A stretch of 64,000 nucleotides of DNA from Dipteris shenzhenensis (taxonomy: Eukaryota; Polypodiophyta; Polypodiopsida; Gleicheniales): the NCBI GenBank assembly GCA_047967505.1, contig CM106539.1; one strand, written 5' to 3'. This document shows, piece after piece, positions 48,242-61,015 of the stretch. How positions within the stretch are numbered: position 1 is the first letter of the stretch; every line of letters starts with the position of its first letter. Under the pieces are notes generated by a model that searched no databases, was not told the origin of the DNA, and worked only from the letters and a program-made list of their open reading frames with translations. Made by a program: the position numbers and the translations under genes.

Positions 48242-49122
48242 GAGTTATGGCATGCTAGATATGGGCATATGAGTTATGGCAGCTTGATGACACTTCAAAA
48301 ACATTCTATGGTTAATGCTTTGCCTCCTTTGGAGACTCTTCCCCCTCATGCTTGTGAAGGGTGCATACTTGGGAAGATGCACAGGCTTCCCTTTAAGAAG
48401 GATGGTGCAGTATGAGATGTTCGAAAATTACAGCTCATTCATAGTGATGTATGTGGTCCCATGAGGACTCTTGCATTAGGTAGTCATCTCGATTATGTCA
48501 CATTTATTGATGAATACTCAAACTACACTTGGGTTTATGGTTTGAAGAAAACACCAGATGTGTTTAAGCATTTTCGACACTTTGTTGCCAAGGTTGAAAA
48601 TGAAACAGGCCTCATAGTTCAAATTCTACACACAAATAGAGGGGGGGAGTATATGTCTCATGAATTTGAAGCTTATTTAAAAGAGAAGGGCATCACACAT
48701 CAGCTTACAGTGAGGCTTAACCCTCAGCAAAATGGCAAAGCTGAGTAGAAAAATCAAACTCTTATGGAGATGGATAGATGCATGCTTACAAACAAAAATT
48801 TGCCTCACCGGTTTTGGCTTGAAGGTCTCATGTATGCCAACTATGTTCTGAATCGGGCTCCCACTAAGGCTTTGTCAACAAAAGCTCCTTATGAAGTTTG
48901 GCATGGCAGAAAGACTTTAGTGATAATTTTTGTGTCTTTGGATGTGTTGCCTGTGCCCATGTGCCTTTTGAATTCCGACATACGCTATCCGACAAGGCAA
49001 TTAAGTGCATATTTGTTGAGTATAGTGCAGAGAGCAAAGGTTACCATCTCTACAATCCTGCTTTACGCAAGATTTTTGTTAGCAGAGATGTCATATTTTC
49101 AAAAAATTCAGCACATACATAA
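48242..49122 (+). pseudogene. GAG-pre-integrase and integrase of copia element E
   Basis: ELWHARYGHMSYGSLMTLQ and CEGCILGKMHRLPF (48242-48410) lead to the core frame 48461-48748 (VTFIDEYSNYTWVYGL, HTNRGGEYMSHEFEAY, LNPQQNGKAE). Asn replaces the second catalytic Asp (HTNRGG for HTDRGG), and a TAG follows KAE. The C-terminal frames 48764-49156 and 48898-49122 overlap across a shift. Confidence 0.85.
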
Positions 49123-49559
49123 GCTTAATTTAATGTGCCCATTTCTTCTACATTAGATGATGTCTTTGAAGATATATTACCTCTTGCTTTGGGTTCTCCT
49201 GCTAATATGCCTTCTGAAAATTCAGGATATATAGCTAGCCCCTCCTGTTCCACATGCCCCAATTCAGCCCCAGGCTAATCCCATTCCTCCACATGCAGTG
49301 GAAGATGTGGCTAGATAGGAAAGGACATAAATTTAGGCTGCCAAATCAGTTCCTCATTGGTTGCTCCAAACTCTCAACGAGAGTAAGCTTAATGCTCCTT
49401 TGCCTGGCAGAACTCGTAGTGCATCCAGACATGAAGAGGGATCACATTTTATGGATTCAATTTTTATTGGTGCACTTTTGGATGAAGAAGAGCCTAACTC
49501 TTTTGAGGAGGCTCAGGATAATGTGCATTGGATGAATGCCATGAAGGATGAGTTGCAAT

Positions 49560-50963
49560 CCATTGATAAGAACTAGACTTGGAATCTTGTGGATTTGCCC
49601 ACTAGGGAAGGATGCCCGATCGGTCTATTGATAGGTACAAAGCAAGGCTGGTTGCAAAAGGTTATGCTCAAAAAAAGGGCATTGATTATGAGGAGAATTT
49701 TGCTCCTACTTCCAGGATGACTATTATCAGTTGCCATGGCTACACATTTTGATTGGCATGTACATTAGTTGGATATAAAAATAGCTTTCCTTAATGAATA
49801 CTGGTTGGAAGAGGTTTATGTGAAGCAACCTCTTGATTTTGAGGTGTCAGGTGCAGCCCATAAAGTATGCAAGCTGAATAAGGCTTTGTATGGGCTGAAA
49901 CAAGCTCCACGAGCTTGGTATTCGAAGATTGATGCCTTTCTGACCAGCAAGAGGCTCACTAATAGTCCAACTGAAAGTACCCTCTACATCAAGATATTTT
50001 GGTCATCATTCTTTATGTAGATGGCATGCTTTTGCTCACCAGTTCTAATGAAGGAATAATTATAGATTTCAAGGCTAAGTTGAGATCCACATTTGATATG
50101 TACTTCATTTCTATTTGGGGATCCAGTTCATACAAGAGAGATGTGGCATCATTATGTCTCAATCCAAGTATGTGCAGAAGCTTTTGGATCAGTTCAGGAT
50201 GCATGATTGTAAGCCCATAGTCACTCCCATGGAGTCAAGGCTAAAACTAACTATGTATGATGGAGGTGAACTGGTTGATGCCACACTTTACAGCCAGCCT
50301 ATTGGATGCCTCATTTATCTGTGTAATACTCATCCTAATATTTTAGTTTGCAGTTTCACAAAAGTGAGCAGATATATGCACAACCCAAAGACTATGCATT
50401 GGCAAGCTGTAAAATGCATTTTCGGTTACTTGCAAGGCACTAAGGCTTATGGCTTGATGTTTCCTGGGGAGTGACTTGCAGATGCGTGCTTAGAGTAACT
50501 CAGATTGGGCTAGAGATTATGACACAAGGCAATCCACTAGTGGTAATTGTTTCTTTTTGGGTGTTGTTGCATTTCTTGGTTGAGTAAGAAACAATCTACA
50601 GTGGCTACATCCTCATGTGAAGCTGAGTACAGGGCAGCTTTCACAGCAATAGTTGAGTGTGTTTGGTTGCATCGTTTAGTGGTTGATCTTCTGATCTTCA
50701 TGTAGCATTGGAGGGTCCTTGTCCTATTCTCACTGATAGTCAAAGTGCTATTGCAGTTGCCAAGAATCCTGCGTTTCATGCCCGTACAAAGCACATTGAG
50801 GTTCATTATCATTATGTTAGAGAGAAGTTGCATGCAGGGGAGATCAGTACGATCATATGTCTCCACACATGACAATGTTGCAGACATCTTCACCAAAGCA
50901 TTTCCATGTGAGAAGTTTGAGGCATTCCACAATGCTCTCAACTTATCTCCTTTTGGTGATTGA
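49560..50963 (+). pseudogene. Reverse transcriptase and RNase H of copia element E
   Basis: The RT pieces are [59 protein letters not shown], then LYVDGMLLL at ~50010-50040, where the second catalytic Asp of YVDD is Gly. RNase H follows with [11 protein letters not shown] (~50620), the TDSQSAIAVAKNPAF-like segment and DIFTKAFP (frame 50745-50963). A small deletion near 49605-49625 and many stops are present. Confidence 0.87.
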
Positions 50964-51003
50964 TCTTTTCCTTGTACATCATCACATTGGCACTGCAGGA
51001 GGG

Positions 51004-51257
51004 TGTTGGAATTATCACCATAATTCATGGTAGTGACCAATGTATGACTAATAAGTGGGTTAGGGGCACTTTTCCCTCATTAGAGGTTTTTCCCCCTAAC
51101 CGTATTTAGGATACCCAACTACAATTAGTATTTAGTGGTTGGGTTGGTTAGGGTTTTGTCACTTTGACGAAACCCCTAGTTTTGTATGTTGTTCACTATC
51201 TCTTGCAATACAACTGACTATGTTGCTCTCCTTCTTGCTCACACCCTTTTGCTCACA
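51004..51257 (+). repeat. 3' LTR of copia element E
   Basis: 254 bp, TGTTGGAATT to TTGCTCACA. The purine tract GCAGGAGGG (50995-51003) precedes it. Confidence 0.94.
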
Positions 51258-51262
51258 TAGGG

Positions 51263-53130
51263 CCATTTTTCATCAAATTGACCATATGGTATTTGCCTCC
51301 CCCACCCCCCACCCCCCCCATTCAAGCAACCATAATCTTTTATGGAACTTTTCACAACACTAGTGCCATTTTTTACTAAATTGGCATAAAATATGGAGAA
51401 AAACCATGAAGTTGGGTTAATAGGTGTGCAATGACCTATGTCTTGAAATAAATGAGTTGAAACAAGGCTATCTAGTCATTGTAATTGACCTCTCCTCCTA
51501 ATCCAACCAATCATGGCCTTTTTTTAGCATTTTCCACATCACTCAAGTAATTTTTTTTGAATGGCCATATGGAGTTGGTACAAGATCCTAATCCTCCCTT
51601 CCAACGGGTTCCTTCTAAATTGGCGATATGGGCTAGGTAAATACCATGAATATAGGAAACGAGTAAGCATGGACCTAGGCATCATGGAATCAATATTGGC
51701 TCAAGAAATTTAATAGGTGGATTCCATTTTCCCTCTCCAATTCAAACAACATAGTCTTTTTAGCACTTTTCACACCAATGGGCCACTTCTTAATTCAATC
51801 CGCTTATGTGGTATATAAAGGCATTGATTTTGGACCAGGAGTATAAACAGCCTAACATATGATGACCAAAAGCTTATAGATTCAACCAATTGTGGTCTTT
51901 TTAGACTAATTTTATACCACTGGGGTCCATGTCTCACTAAAATGACTGCATGTGGTTAGGTAAAAGCCATGAAGTTGGGAAATGAGCAAGCAGAAACCAT
52001 GAAGTCAGGAAAGGAGAAAAGGAAACCAACAAGTCATGGAATTGATCTCGTTGCCTCACTAATAAAATGGACTCGACCTAATTCCACAATCCATTTTCTT
52101 TTCTAGCACTTTTTACATAAGTAGGGCCACTTTTCATTAAATTGGCATGTGGGTAAAGATGATAAAGTTGAAAAAATAGTGTACAAGGGTCTATTCCTTC
52201 AAAGAATTGATATTAGCCCAAGTTAGGTTCACAAATGGCCTCCATTTGAGCTCATAACTCAACTACCCATTGTCTGTTTTAGCACTTTCCACACACACCA
52301 ATTTTTAATAAATTGGCCATATGGGATATGTAAAGACCATAAAGTTAGGCAATGAGTGTGCAAGGCTTACAACGTGATGTAATTGATCTTGGACCAAGGC
52401 CATTTAATTATCAAAATCCATTTTCCTCCCAAGTTAACCCAACCATGGTCTTAGCACTTTTCACACAATTGGGGAAATTTTTCAGTTACCGAGCCATATA
52501 GGATGGTAGCTAGGAAAAGAGAGCATAAATCCCTATTTATTGAATTGATCTTGGCCTAAGGCAATTTAACTACTAGAATCCATTTTCCCTCCCCATTATG
52601 GTAGTTTTTAGCATTTCTTACACTATTGGGGCCATGTTTCACTAAATTTCCTAGATTGGTTTGGTAATTCAAACCTTCCATGGCCTTTTTGTATCCTTCT
52701 CCATACCATTGGGTCATTCTTCATTTACTTAGCTGGATAAAAACCATAAATTTGAGCAAAAAACTCGAATATTTTAGGTTTTTATCTATTTGAATCTTAA
52801 GGTAGATTAACCACTTTCCATTCTCCTTATCCATTTCAACCACCACATGTATTTGTTAGCAATTTTTCACACAGTTGTACCAATTTTTCACTAATTGGCC
52901 ATATGGGTTGGGTGAAAACTATGAAGTTTGGAAAATAGTGTCAACAAAAACCCATGCCTTGATGGTGTTGAGATCATACCAAGGCCTTTCAAGTACTAGA
53001 ATATATTTGGCCTCCCAATTCAACCAGCCATGATTTGCTTTAGGTTTTTTGACACATCTCAGAACACTTTTCACTAAATTGGCCATAGTGGGTGGGTAAA
53101 GACCATAAAGTTGTCAAATGAGTGTAAAGG
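51263..53130. repeat. Degenerate satellite, ~170-bp monomers, right block
   Basis: Continuation of the block left of element E, about ten diverged monomers. The last clear monomer (CACTAAATTGGCCATAGTGG, AAAGACCATAAAG) ends near 53130. Confidence 0.82.
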
Positions 53131-54440
53131 ACCTAAAGAGCTACCTTTTTTCTAGGTTAGATTGGGACCCATGTCTCTCTTCTCCTTTCACTTTCTTAAA
53201 TGTAAGCTTTGAATGTCTTTCATTGATGAAGGTACCAGTTGGCCTAGTGAAACTAGCAGGAAACTTGGCAATGACATGATATATGATGCAATGAGACAAT
53301 TACTCCTGATATATGTATCATATCATGTGAGTTAACAAAGGTGATATCTCTTTAATATACATTATATAGAATTATAAATTAGGTAAAAAGGATTAGAAAT
53401 TTGAATTAGTTATATAGGTACACTTTGCTAAATTTTATGAGGATAGGTCCATATATACAATGAAACATTTATATAATTGATCTTATACACATTACAGGAC
53501 TCATAAATTTCCAAAAAAATGTATCAAGAGGTTTTTGTTATAGGCCTTGAAAGCACATGATAGGAGCATGCATTGAAAAGTGATGGCTAGTATAATTAGG
53601 CCATATCTACATAAAGAACATCACGTGCAAGATGGAACTAGGTGCAAGGTGGAACCATGTGAAAACCCAACCTACTTTTCTTAAAGGCATCGTCCCCCTC
53701 ATGATCCCTAGTTACCCTTTACTTGAATTTAGAAAAGAGCTCAAGTAAAACGTGAATAAGTGATGGCATGGAATAATATGTGATATGTGCTTTAGAGGGA
53801 ATTAGGCAAGCACATTGGCTAACCTTCCTAGGCTCTTTATAGTGGTATCCAATGAAGGTCTAAATGTCTTTTATAGATGAAAATTTGTGTAAAGCGCCAT
53901 TGAGGGCTTTAGTGATAGTTGAAAGTTTATGGTGGCATGAAATCGATGTGTCCCACTCCATGAAAACTTTGGGGGGGCCCCCGGGGTTTTTGAGTGATCT
54001 ACTTACAAAACCAAGGGTTTTCAATCACCCATTTGTATGAATGAGGATGGGTGGGTAGTTTTATATAAAGACCCCTATAGCCAATGGTATGAGACTTGAT
54101 GGAAATGTGAAAGTTGATGGAGTTCAAGGTGGAATCATGTGTGACCCCTTCTCATCATTTACCCTTCTTTTCAAGACAACACTCTTGTATGCACCTTTAT
54201 GCACTATGAAGTAAGAGATCTAGGAATCATGAAATGTGGGTGGTATGGAGCCTAAATTAAAAGCACTTTAAAGCCAATTTTAGTCCAACTGGGACAAGGT
54301 AAGACTCAAGTTGACCATCTCCTCACTTTGCAATTCCACATGAACTTATGCTCCAAAGCTATTTTTGGATGAAAGGTGGTGAAAGAGAACAACTAGGGAT
54401 CCCAATGGAAAAATACTTGGTGATGGCATGAAGCATGATG
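53131..54440. other. Gene-free repetitive sequence
   Basis: AT-rich. The phrase (T/G)CAAGGTGGAA(C/T)CATGTG occurs at ~53646 and ~54124 and again in the duplicated units to the right, so this stretch is probably part of a second, decayed repeat array. A G/C run GGGGGGGCCCCCGGGG is at ~53970. No gene. Confidence 0.5.
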
Positions 54441-55385
54441 GGGCCCACACCCATGCACATTCATGCGTGTTAGTCCAAGGTGGAACCATAAAACCACCTT
54501 CTATATGACGAAATATCGACCAAAATCACTTGGGGCTTGTGAGATGTAGAATATAATACAACTTATCTTGCACAATGTTGATGCAATATAGGAAATTTTC
54601 CATTCAATTTGACTCCATGTCCCCTTTCTAAAATGCTTGATCTTGGAGGGTCAAACATGCCTCAAGGGATTAAAATGCATGAGACATGGAATCAAACTCA
54701 CATTTTAGATTCCCTAGGTTGATAATAACCTTGTATCAATGCGGAAATAAATATAAATCTCCTTCATTCTTTCAAAGAAGTCACACCACTTACACTCCAA
54801 ATACATAGCCTTCATTCAACAAGGCATGAAGCATTAAGTTGGCATCGAGCATGAAGTGGTCCATCTCCATGATGGGTGTGGGTCCCATCATTCATGAAGC
54901 ATGATAGGGCCCACACTCATGCACATTCATGCGTGTTAGTCCAAGGTGGAACCATAAAACCACCTTCCATCATATCATGCTTAAAGGGAATCACCACTCC
55001 TAAGATATGAGGAAATATCAACCAAAATCACTTGGGGCTTGTGAGATGTAGAATATAATACAACTTATCTTGCACAATGATGATGCAATATAGGAAATTT
55101 TCCATTCACTTTGACACCATGTCCCCTTTCTAAAATGCTTAATCTTAGAGGGTCAAACATGGCTCAAGGTATTAAAATGCATTAGACATGGAATCAACCT
55201 TACATTTCATATCCCATAGGTTGATAATAACTTTGTATCAATGTGTAAATATATATAAATCTCCTTCAATTATCTTACTATTCTTTCAAAGCAGTCACAC
55301 TGCTTACACTCCAAATACATAGCCTTTATTCAATAAGGCATGAAACATTAAGTTGGCATCGAGCATGAAGTGGAGCATCTCCATG
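54441..55385. repeat. Two tandem units of ~430-480 bp
   Basis: Unit 1 54441-54870 and unit 2 54907-55385 both run from GGGCCCACAC to CATCTCCATG and align along their whole length. Unit 2 has an extra ~40 bp near 54980-55015. Divergence is modest. Confidence 0.9.
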
Positions 55386-58340
55386 CTTTAGCTAGATCCA
55401 ATATAGATAGTCTAGTACTTACTTTGAATATTTATACCCTCTTTATAGTGCCTCTTAGATGTGGATTCCAGAGTAGTAGTGGTTAAAACGTAACCAAAGG
55501 GGGGCCATCCATGGATCAAAATGGAGTGTAATGTTAAAATGGCACTAACAACTATGCTTCCCATCATCATAAATGGTTTGGTACCCTTCCATCACTGTAG
55601 CCTTCTTTAGAAAATATTTAGCCCTCCTATACACCAAGTACCCTTGAAGTGAAATATTTAGCCCTCCACACTACAGATGCACCCTTGACATGAAATATTA
55701 CCATGAGACTTCCTGATGGCATGGATGATGATGAAACAAGAATCCTTGACTAAGGAGCTAATTAGGAAACTATGGAATCCAATTTAATCAACAATCTATT
55801 CCTTTTAGTGCCTATGGAAAATATGTTTTGAATGACAAATATGAAAAATGTACAAATGTTGGCTTTGAATGGTAAGAAACTTGGTTATGGGATGGATCAT
55901 GATGAAGACATAGAAGGTGTAACAACTAGTAGCATATAGCTCCTCTCATCCCCTTGTCCCATTTGGATATCCAAGAGAGAATAGACATGAGTAACCAAGC
56001 TAGGAGGTCCTATGGTGACATGTAGGTTGGCTCATGTAGCAGCCTAGAAGGTATATGTTGTTATAAGAGTTTGGTCCCTCTAGATAGATATGGTAATGTG
56101 CAATCACTTTGTTAAAAAAATTTATTACTATTGCAAGGTACTCACAAGGACTACATGTGCATATTGGGTTTTTGGGGCTCTATGTAGTGGCTTGTCAATA
56201 GTAGAAAAATAAAAAGATGTGATGATCATAATCCTAGGAAAAATATGGGTGCTCAAACTAGTCAGGTGAGGGTATGTACTTATGTAAAGTTCAAGGCTAC
56301 CAGATTAACGACCCTCCCTAATGTTAATTCCTTGATGGGGAAATTAAATGGACTCGATGGTGAAAGAAAATAAGGAAAATAGCCAAAAGATAACCCACAT
56401 CTAGCGTGCTATAAGTGCTTATGGTAGATTATCATGCACGTCGCCACATGTATACATCATGTTACATGTGCATGATCTACTTTAGTCACCCTCGTCCCCT
56501 TAGGATGACTTGGTGGGTGGGAGAGGAAGCATGGATGACTCACGAGGCCACTAAATAGTTTTAGGAGGACATACAACGTAGCATGTATGGTACTTTGTAA
56601 GTTGCTAGATGCTACTCTCACCTCTCCTTTCAATTCATTGATATCAATACTGCGGGACCATGATTTGTATTAGAGACCATGATTCATTGATTCTAATGGT
56701 GGGGAGCATATATGGTATGCATATAATGGATTAAGTGGATTTGTAATCATGATTCCTTTACCCAAAGAACCTCAAATGGTTTTCGCAATGTCCATGGTAG
56801 GGCAGAGATGGTGGGAGTGAGCAAGAAGAAAAAGAGAGGAGTGCACACATATCATTATAATGAAGAAGAAGAAGCTTCATTGCTTGAATTTCAATGAGGG
56901 TGAATATACAAGACATTTATTGAAATAGACTTTTTATTTCTTATGATGGCAACTAAACTAAAAATGAAAATTTTGAAAATATAAAAATAATGTCCGCATG
57001 AGTCTATACATCGAGAGTGCAACCAGCACATCAAGTTCAACTTAACCTTCACTTCCCTCTCTTAAGTTGTACATGGAAAAGACCAATCCATTGTCCAAGT
57101 ATTAGAATTTGTTGAAAAGAAGTGGCATTGTGAACAATATATGCCCCATGTTCTTGCGTTGGAAAGCAAATAAGGTCATTTTCATCATTAAGGGATTTTT
57201 TTCACACGAAGTGGTAATGCCTCTCATTGTGCTTTGAGTCAGTGGGCTTTTTTTTACTATTGGTAGGCTACTCATATTGTCAAAATTTACCTTTGTAGTT
57301 CTCTTAAAAGAATCTTAATTTTTTATAACAGTCTTGTAAATCAAACTGCTTCCTTCGCCCTTTAAGAGAGTTTGGTTCAAGCTACATGCTGCCATAAGGA
57401 TTACTGGACACTAGCACCAGTTCTATCTCTGCAGGGTTGGTTCTATCATTGTTGGCTGGGAGATATAGTAGGGTTTCTCTTCCCTTGCTTTTATATGGCA
57501 GTTGATTAGAGGGCAACGTTTGCACTCAGCCAATTGTTGCATAAATTTGGTAACTTTTTAGCATAGGAATCTAGTAGGGTTGGAGGTAGAGGAGATTGTA
57601 TCAATGACTAAGGTTGGTTTATGGATTTGTGCATTGGCTATGGGAGGTAAGTTCAAGAAAAGTGGTCTTTATGAGTTTGATTCTAGTTGCAAATGATATG
57701 CCATAAGACTAACGCTTGGAAACTACTCGTAGGGCTACACCCAAACCTTTTTCTATTAATAAATGTTTAAATTTTTATTATTATTGTGTCATTTTCCTCC
57801 TAAGCTTAGTAGTGATCTTTCCAACAATATCCCCACACGTGATGTCATGATGGCTTCAAAAACTTTCTAAAAGTGCTTCACTAGCTTGCCAAAATCATGT
57901 GCAAGATATAATCTTCAAGTTGATTGTTTAGCATACTATCTAGAGTTGAGTAAAACTTGGCTAATCACTAATGCTACTCTTATGAGATAAAAGTGCAAGC
58001 CTTTCAAAAGATCAAAGGGTTGTCCTATGCGAAACCAAAGAGTAGTAGTAGCTTGGGGAGAATAGAGCACAATGCACATGAGAAGACATTATTCACTCTC
58101 CTCCCAACTTCACTAATTATATTATGTGCTTATTTATCCTTCCACTCTAGGTGTATATAGCCAACCACTAGTTAATGTGAATAATCCACCAAACATATAT
58201 GTCATCTAGAGGCCTACTTTTCCATAGTGGTAATGATTGGTTGTGGTGAGGTTTTAGGATATCGCACAAAATCACAAGGTAGGGAAGCTAGTGATAATAA
58301 CCTTTTAAAGCGTCATCTAAGATTGTGCGTACCTTTTTCA
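55386..58340. other. Gene-free AT-rich sequence
   Basis: No ORF of note on either strand and no transposon domain recognised. Short (GAA)n-like patches occur at 56850-56875. The right end (57900-58340) may contain the decayed 3' part of the reverse-transcriptase relic. Confidence 0.5.
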
Positions 58341-59165
58341 TTATTTTTCTTGGATTATACCTCTTGTATAATAAATTACTATATTGAGTTGTAAAAGACT
58401 CCTTAGTTGTATAAAGGGGGGAAAATCTATGGAATTGGGAAGAAATGACTTTATCTTTTGCCAAATAAAAAATGTTGAGTCAATGTGAGGCATTTTTATA
58501 ATGTGTAAAACACTATATTTAGGTTGTCCACGTTTATCAGATATATCAACCTCTAATCCTATGGCATATTGAGAGAGTCTAAGATCTAAGAAAACACAAG
58601 AATCCCCTCTTGAAGTACAGTTAAGTTTACAAGAGTCACGAAGATAGATTCCTCCTCCAAAAGCACAAGCATCTTTGTACATAAAATCTTGAAAGTCAAG
58701 AACATCTAGTACAAATAAATCATCTATAAAACGCCTAACTTGGCTAAGCTTATGTAAAATGATAGGGTAGGTATTGATAGAAATAGGATGTTGCATAAAC
58801 TCAAATTCATAAGTGAAAATATAAAAGTTTGCTAAAGACAGCACAATTAGTGCCCATAGGGATTCCTATTATTTATTGAAACAAAGAATCACATATTGTG
58901 ATGTACACATTATCTAAAAGAAAATCTATCGCAAAACATCTTCAACACTCACGACCATTGTGTATCTTTTCTTTTTAGAATCCATGTCAAGGTGTTAATT
59001 ATCTAGCCACAAAAGGTCAAAACATAAAAGCTATTTTCTCAACTTTTAGCACTTTGCATCTATCTTTGTCAAATCTCAACTGAAAAACTTTAGCAGCCGT
59101 TAGCTTTTTAATACTAAACTTCAAATCTCCTAGCAATATCTTTGTATAAACCGTAGTAAGATCTT
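58341..59165 (-). pseudogene. Reverse transcriptase relic of a Penelope-like or related non-LTR family
   Basis: Minus-strand order: motif A DLTTVYTKI (~59140-59165), then LLDNVYITICDSLF and GIPMGTNCA (58840-58866, motif B), a frameshift, and frame 58341-58844 with LANFYIFTYEFEFMQ, RRFIDDLFVLD (58719-58730, motif C), FLDLRLS, ISDKRGQPKYSV and MPHIDST. This ladder (GIPMGTNCA..., YIDD, FLDL, DKR) is not the copia, gypsy or usual plant LINE pattern. It recalls, from memory, an RT family common in invertebrate and fish genomes that I believe is Penelope-like. An in-frame TAA precedes motif B. No endonuclease domain was found. Confidence 0.55.
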
Positions 59166-60326
59166 AGGTTTAAAAGGAACAGGAAACTCTTTTTCTTGAA
59201 TGCTTCAAGAGGAATTTAAAATATTTACAATAGGAAGGAGTCATTTAAGATCCAACTTGATTGTGAGGGGACTTACCGAATTCCATGGAGTGAGGCAACT
59301 CTCGACATAGTGGTGATGAAATGTTGATCCATAATACTAGGTTTCCACACATTTTGCCATTGCAATGCTAAAATCCATGTAAGACGATGTAGCAATAATG
59401 TATGATTTGCTTTGCTAATCCCATGTCTTGGTCATGTAGATTGAACAAAGAAAAGTAAATTATGAAATGGAAATTTCTTAGAGAGATGGGTTTTCCTTAA
59501 ACTTGCAACAGTAACAAATTGGTGCTAATTAGTCTACAAAGAGGAATTCCTTCAATGGTGCCAAGTGCATTGTGGCAAAAGCATGAATGTGGCACTATAT
59601 CTCTGCTTATCAAGCCGACATCCTCTTATTTGCACCCCATCTCATTGCTTCCCACAGTTGATTGAAAGAGACTTTGTTCTTGGGAGACGTGCAAAATAAC
59701 AAATCACAGTAATAACCTCAACCATACCTCCGTTTGATAATCCTTACCAGAAGAAAAAGGTCTTTTGCCACCGTTATCAATACGCATTTGAGAAGAATCT
59801 CGCCAACCATTGCATGCTCCATACTTGATATGATAGAAAGGATTAGCATCCCTCTCAGTAGTTTTTTGCTGAACCATCTTATGAATTTTGTCATACAATG
59901 ACAGTTCCTGGCAATACAAGAGTTCCTTGGGGAAATGTGCCCAAGAGCAAAGGCTATCTTCTCACTCTAGTGACACCACATGCCTTCTTTCTCTTCATAA
60001 ACTCACGAACAACTGAATTTGTGTTATGCACATATCTTACCTCCTCTATGTTGAGTCAACCTCCACAACCCAGCATGTATCTCCTCTTGTCGAGGACAAT
60101 ATTTGTCTCTCAACAAATTCATGCAACACTTTATTCACCTCACTCATCCTAATCCTAACTAGAGAGAGAGAGACTGAGGACATCATCATTACGCTGACGA
60201 CATCATCATTACGCTGACTACTTACTTCATTCCTTATGTTGGGGCTTGGCGCCACTAGCAATACCCCTCTATACAACTGTTGATCCTGTCATTGAAGAGG
60301 GCATGCATCTGAGTCCCACAGAAGGG
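59166..60326. other. No supported gene
   Basis: It may include the decayed N-terminal part of the RT relic (to ~59250). A minus frame 59704-59919 has no recognised domain. A GA run (60161-60174) and a perfect 20-bp tandem duplication GACATCATCATTACGCTGAC (60179-60198, 60199-60218) lie here. Confidence 0.5.
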
Positions 60327-61015
60327 CTAGGTTGAGGCTATGAAACTCTCCATGGCTGAGGCTATGCTGTAGAGGCTAGGGGGAGAACTGACCCCATGAG
60401 AGGAGGGTTCCTGGAAAGCTATGGGGTCTGCTGATGGAGGACCAAATGCTACTGCTGGTCCATGGCCTGTGGCAGTCTCTGCGACTGAAGGAGCTGCTGT
60501 GTCTGCTGCTACTGGAACTGTTGTGCTGACTGCGGGTGGAGGCGGAGCCACTCTTGGAGCAGATGGTACTTCTGCTGCTGCTGGAGCTACTAGGACTCCT
60601 GCTACCTGGATGCTCCTGGGATGAGGGAGGAATGCCACTTTCTATAGGAATAGGACTGCTGAGGGGCCCACTCAGTCTGTAGCCTCCCATCTGCCAGAGT
60701 CTGCCCTGACTCTACTGCCCTGATTTCGACCGTGCCACATGTGACCCAATCTGGTCTGCAAGACCCTGACCAACCCAGAATTGCCACATGGCAGTAAGGT
60801 ACTTGCTGCAACTGTCCTGCCTGCTGCGCATCCACATGGCAGTCCTGGAATGGCTGCCGTACTGTTCTGCCAACCTGCAAAGACTGGGGCTGGCCTGATC
60901 TGCTGACATCATCCGCCATACAGGCTAACATCAGCGTGTCCCTGCTCCATACTGGTGGCTGACCTGTCACCTGCTGTACCTGCCATTGTGGGCTGCAGGG
61001 CTGCAGAGCTGCCAC
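60327..61015 (-). other. Sequence downstream of the PPR stop: P/A/Q-rich frames
   Basis: Minus frames 60327-60638 (Ala/Pro/Val/Ser-rich) and 60602-61015 (Gln/Trp-rich) start right after the PPR stop. They have biased composition and no domain I recognise. They could be 3' UTR of the PPR transcript or an unrelated gag-like tail. Confidence 0.35.

Larger units (their letters stand above)
45493..51257 (+). mobile_element. Ty1/copia retrotransposon E inserted in the satellite
   Basis: LTRs 45493-45744 and 51004-51257 are flanked by the duplication TAGGG (45488-45492 and 51258-51262). Removing the element restores a normal satellite monomer (CACTAGGG joined to CCATTTTT). PBS, gag, protease, integrase, RT, RNase H and PPT are in copia order, with many stops. 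By eye the LTRs differ at roughly twenty positions, so it is older than I. It is related to O by RNase H wording. Confidence 0.95.

Noticed and set aside
42120-53130. Spaced repeats as a CRISPR-like array
   Set aside because: Monomers are long, diverged and contiguous with no constant repeat/variable spacer pattern, and the genome is plant nuclear.
53960-53990. G/C run GGGGGGGCCCCCGGGG as a regulatory hairpin
   Set aside because: Isolated homopolymer palindrome in gene-free DNA with no neighbouring gene; could equally be an assembly artefact.
60421-60624. Plus-strand Ala/Gly/Thr-rich ORF
   Set aside because: Shadow of a repetitive GCTGCTGGA-type stretch; the opposite strand is equally open.
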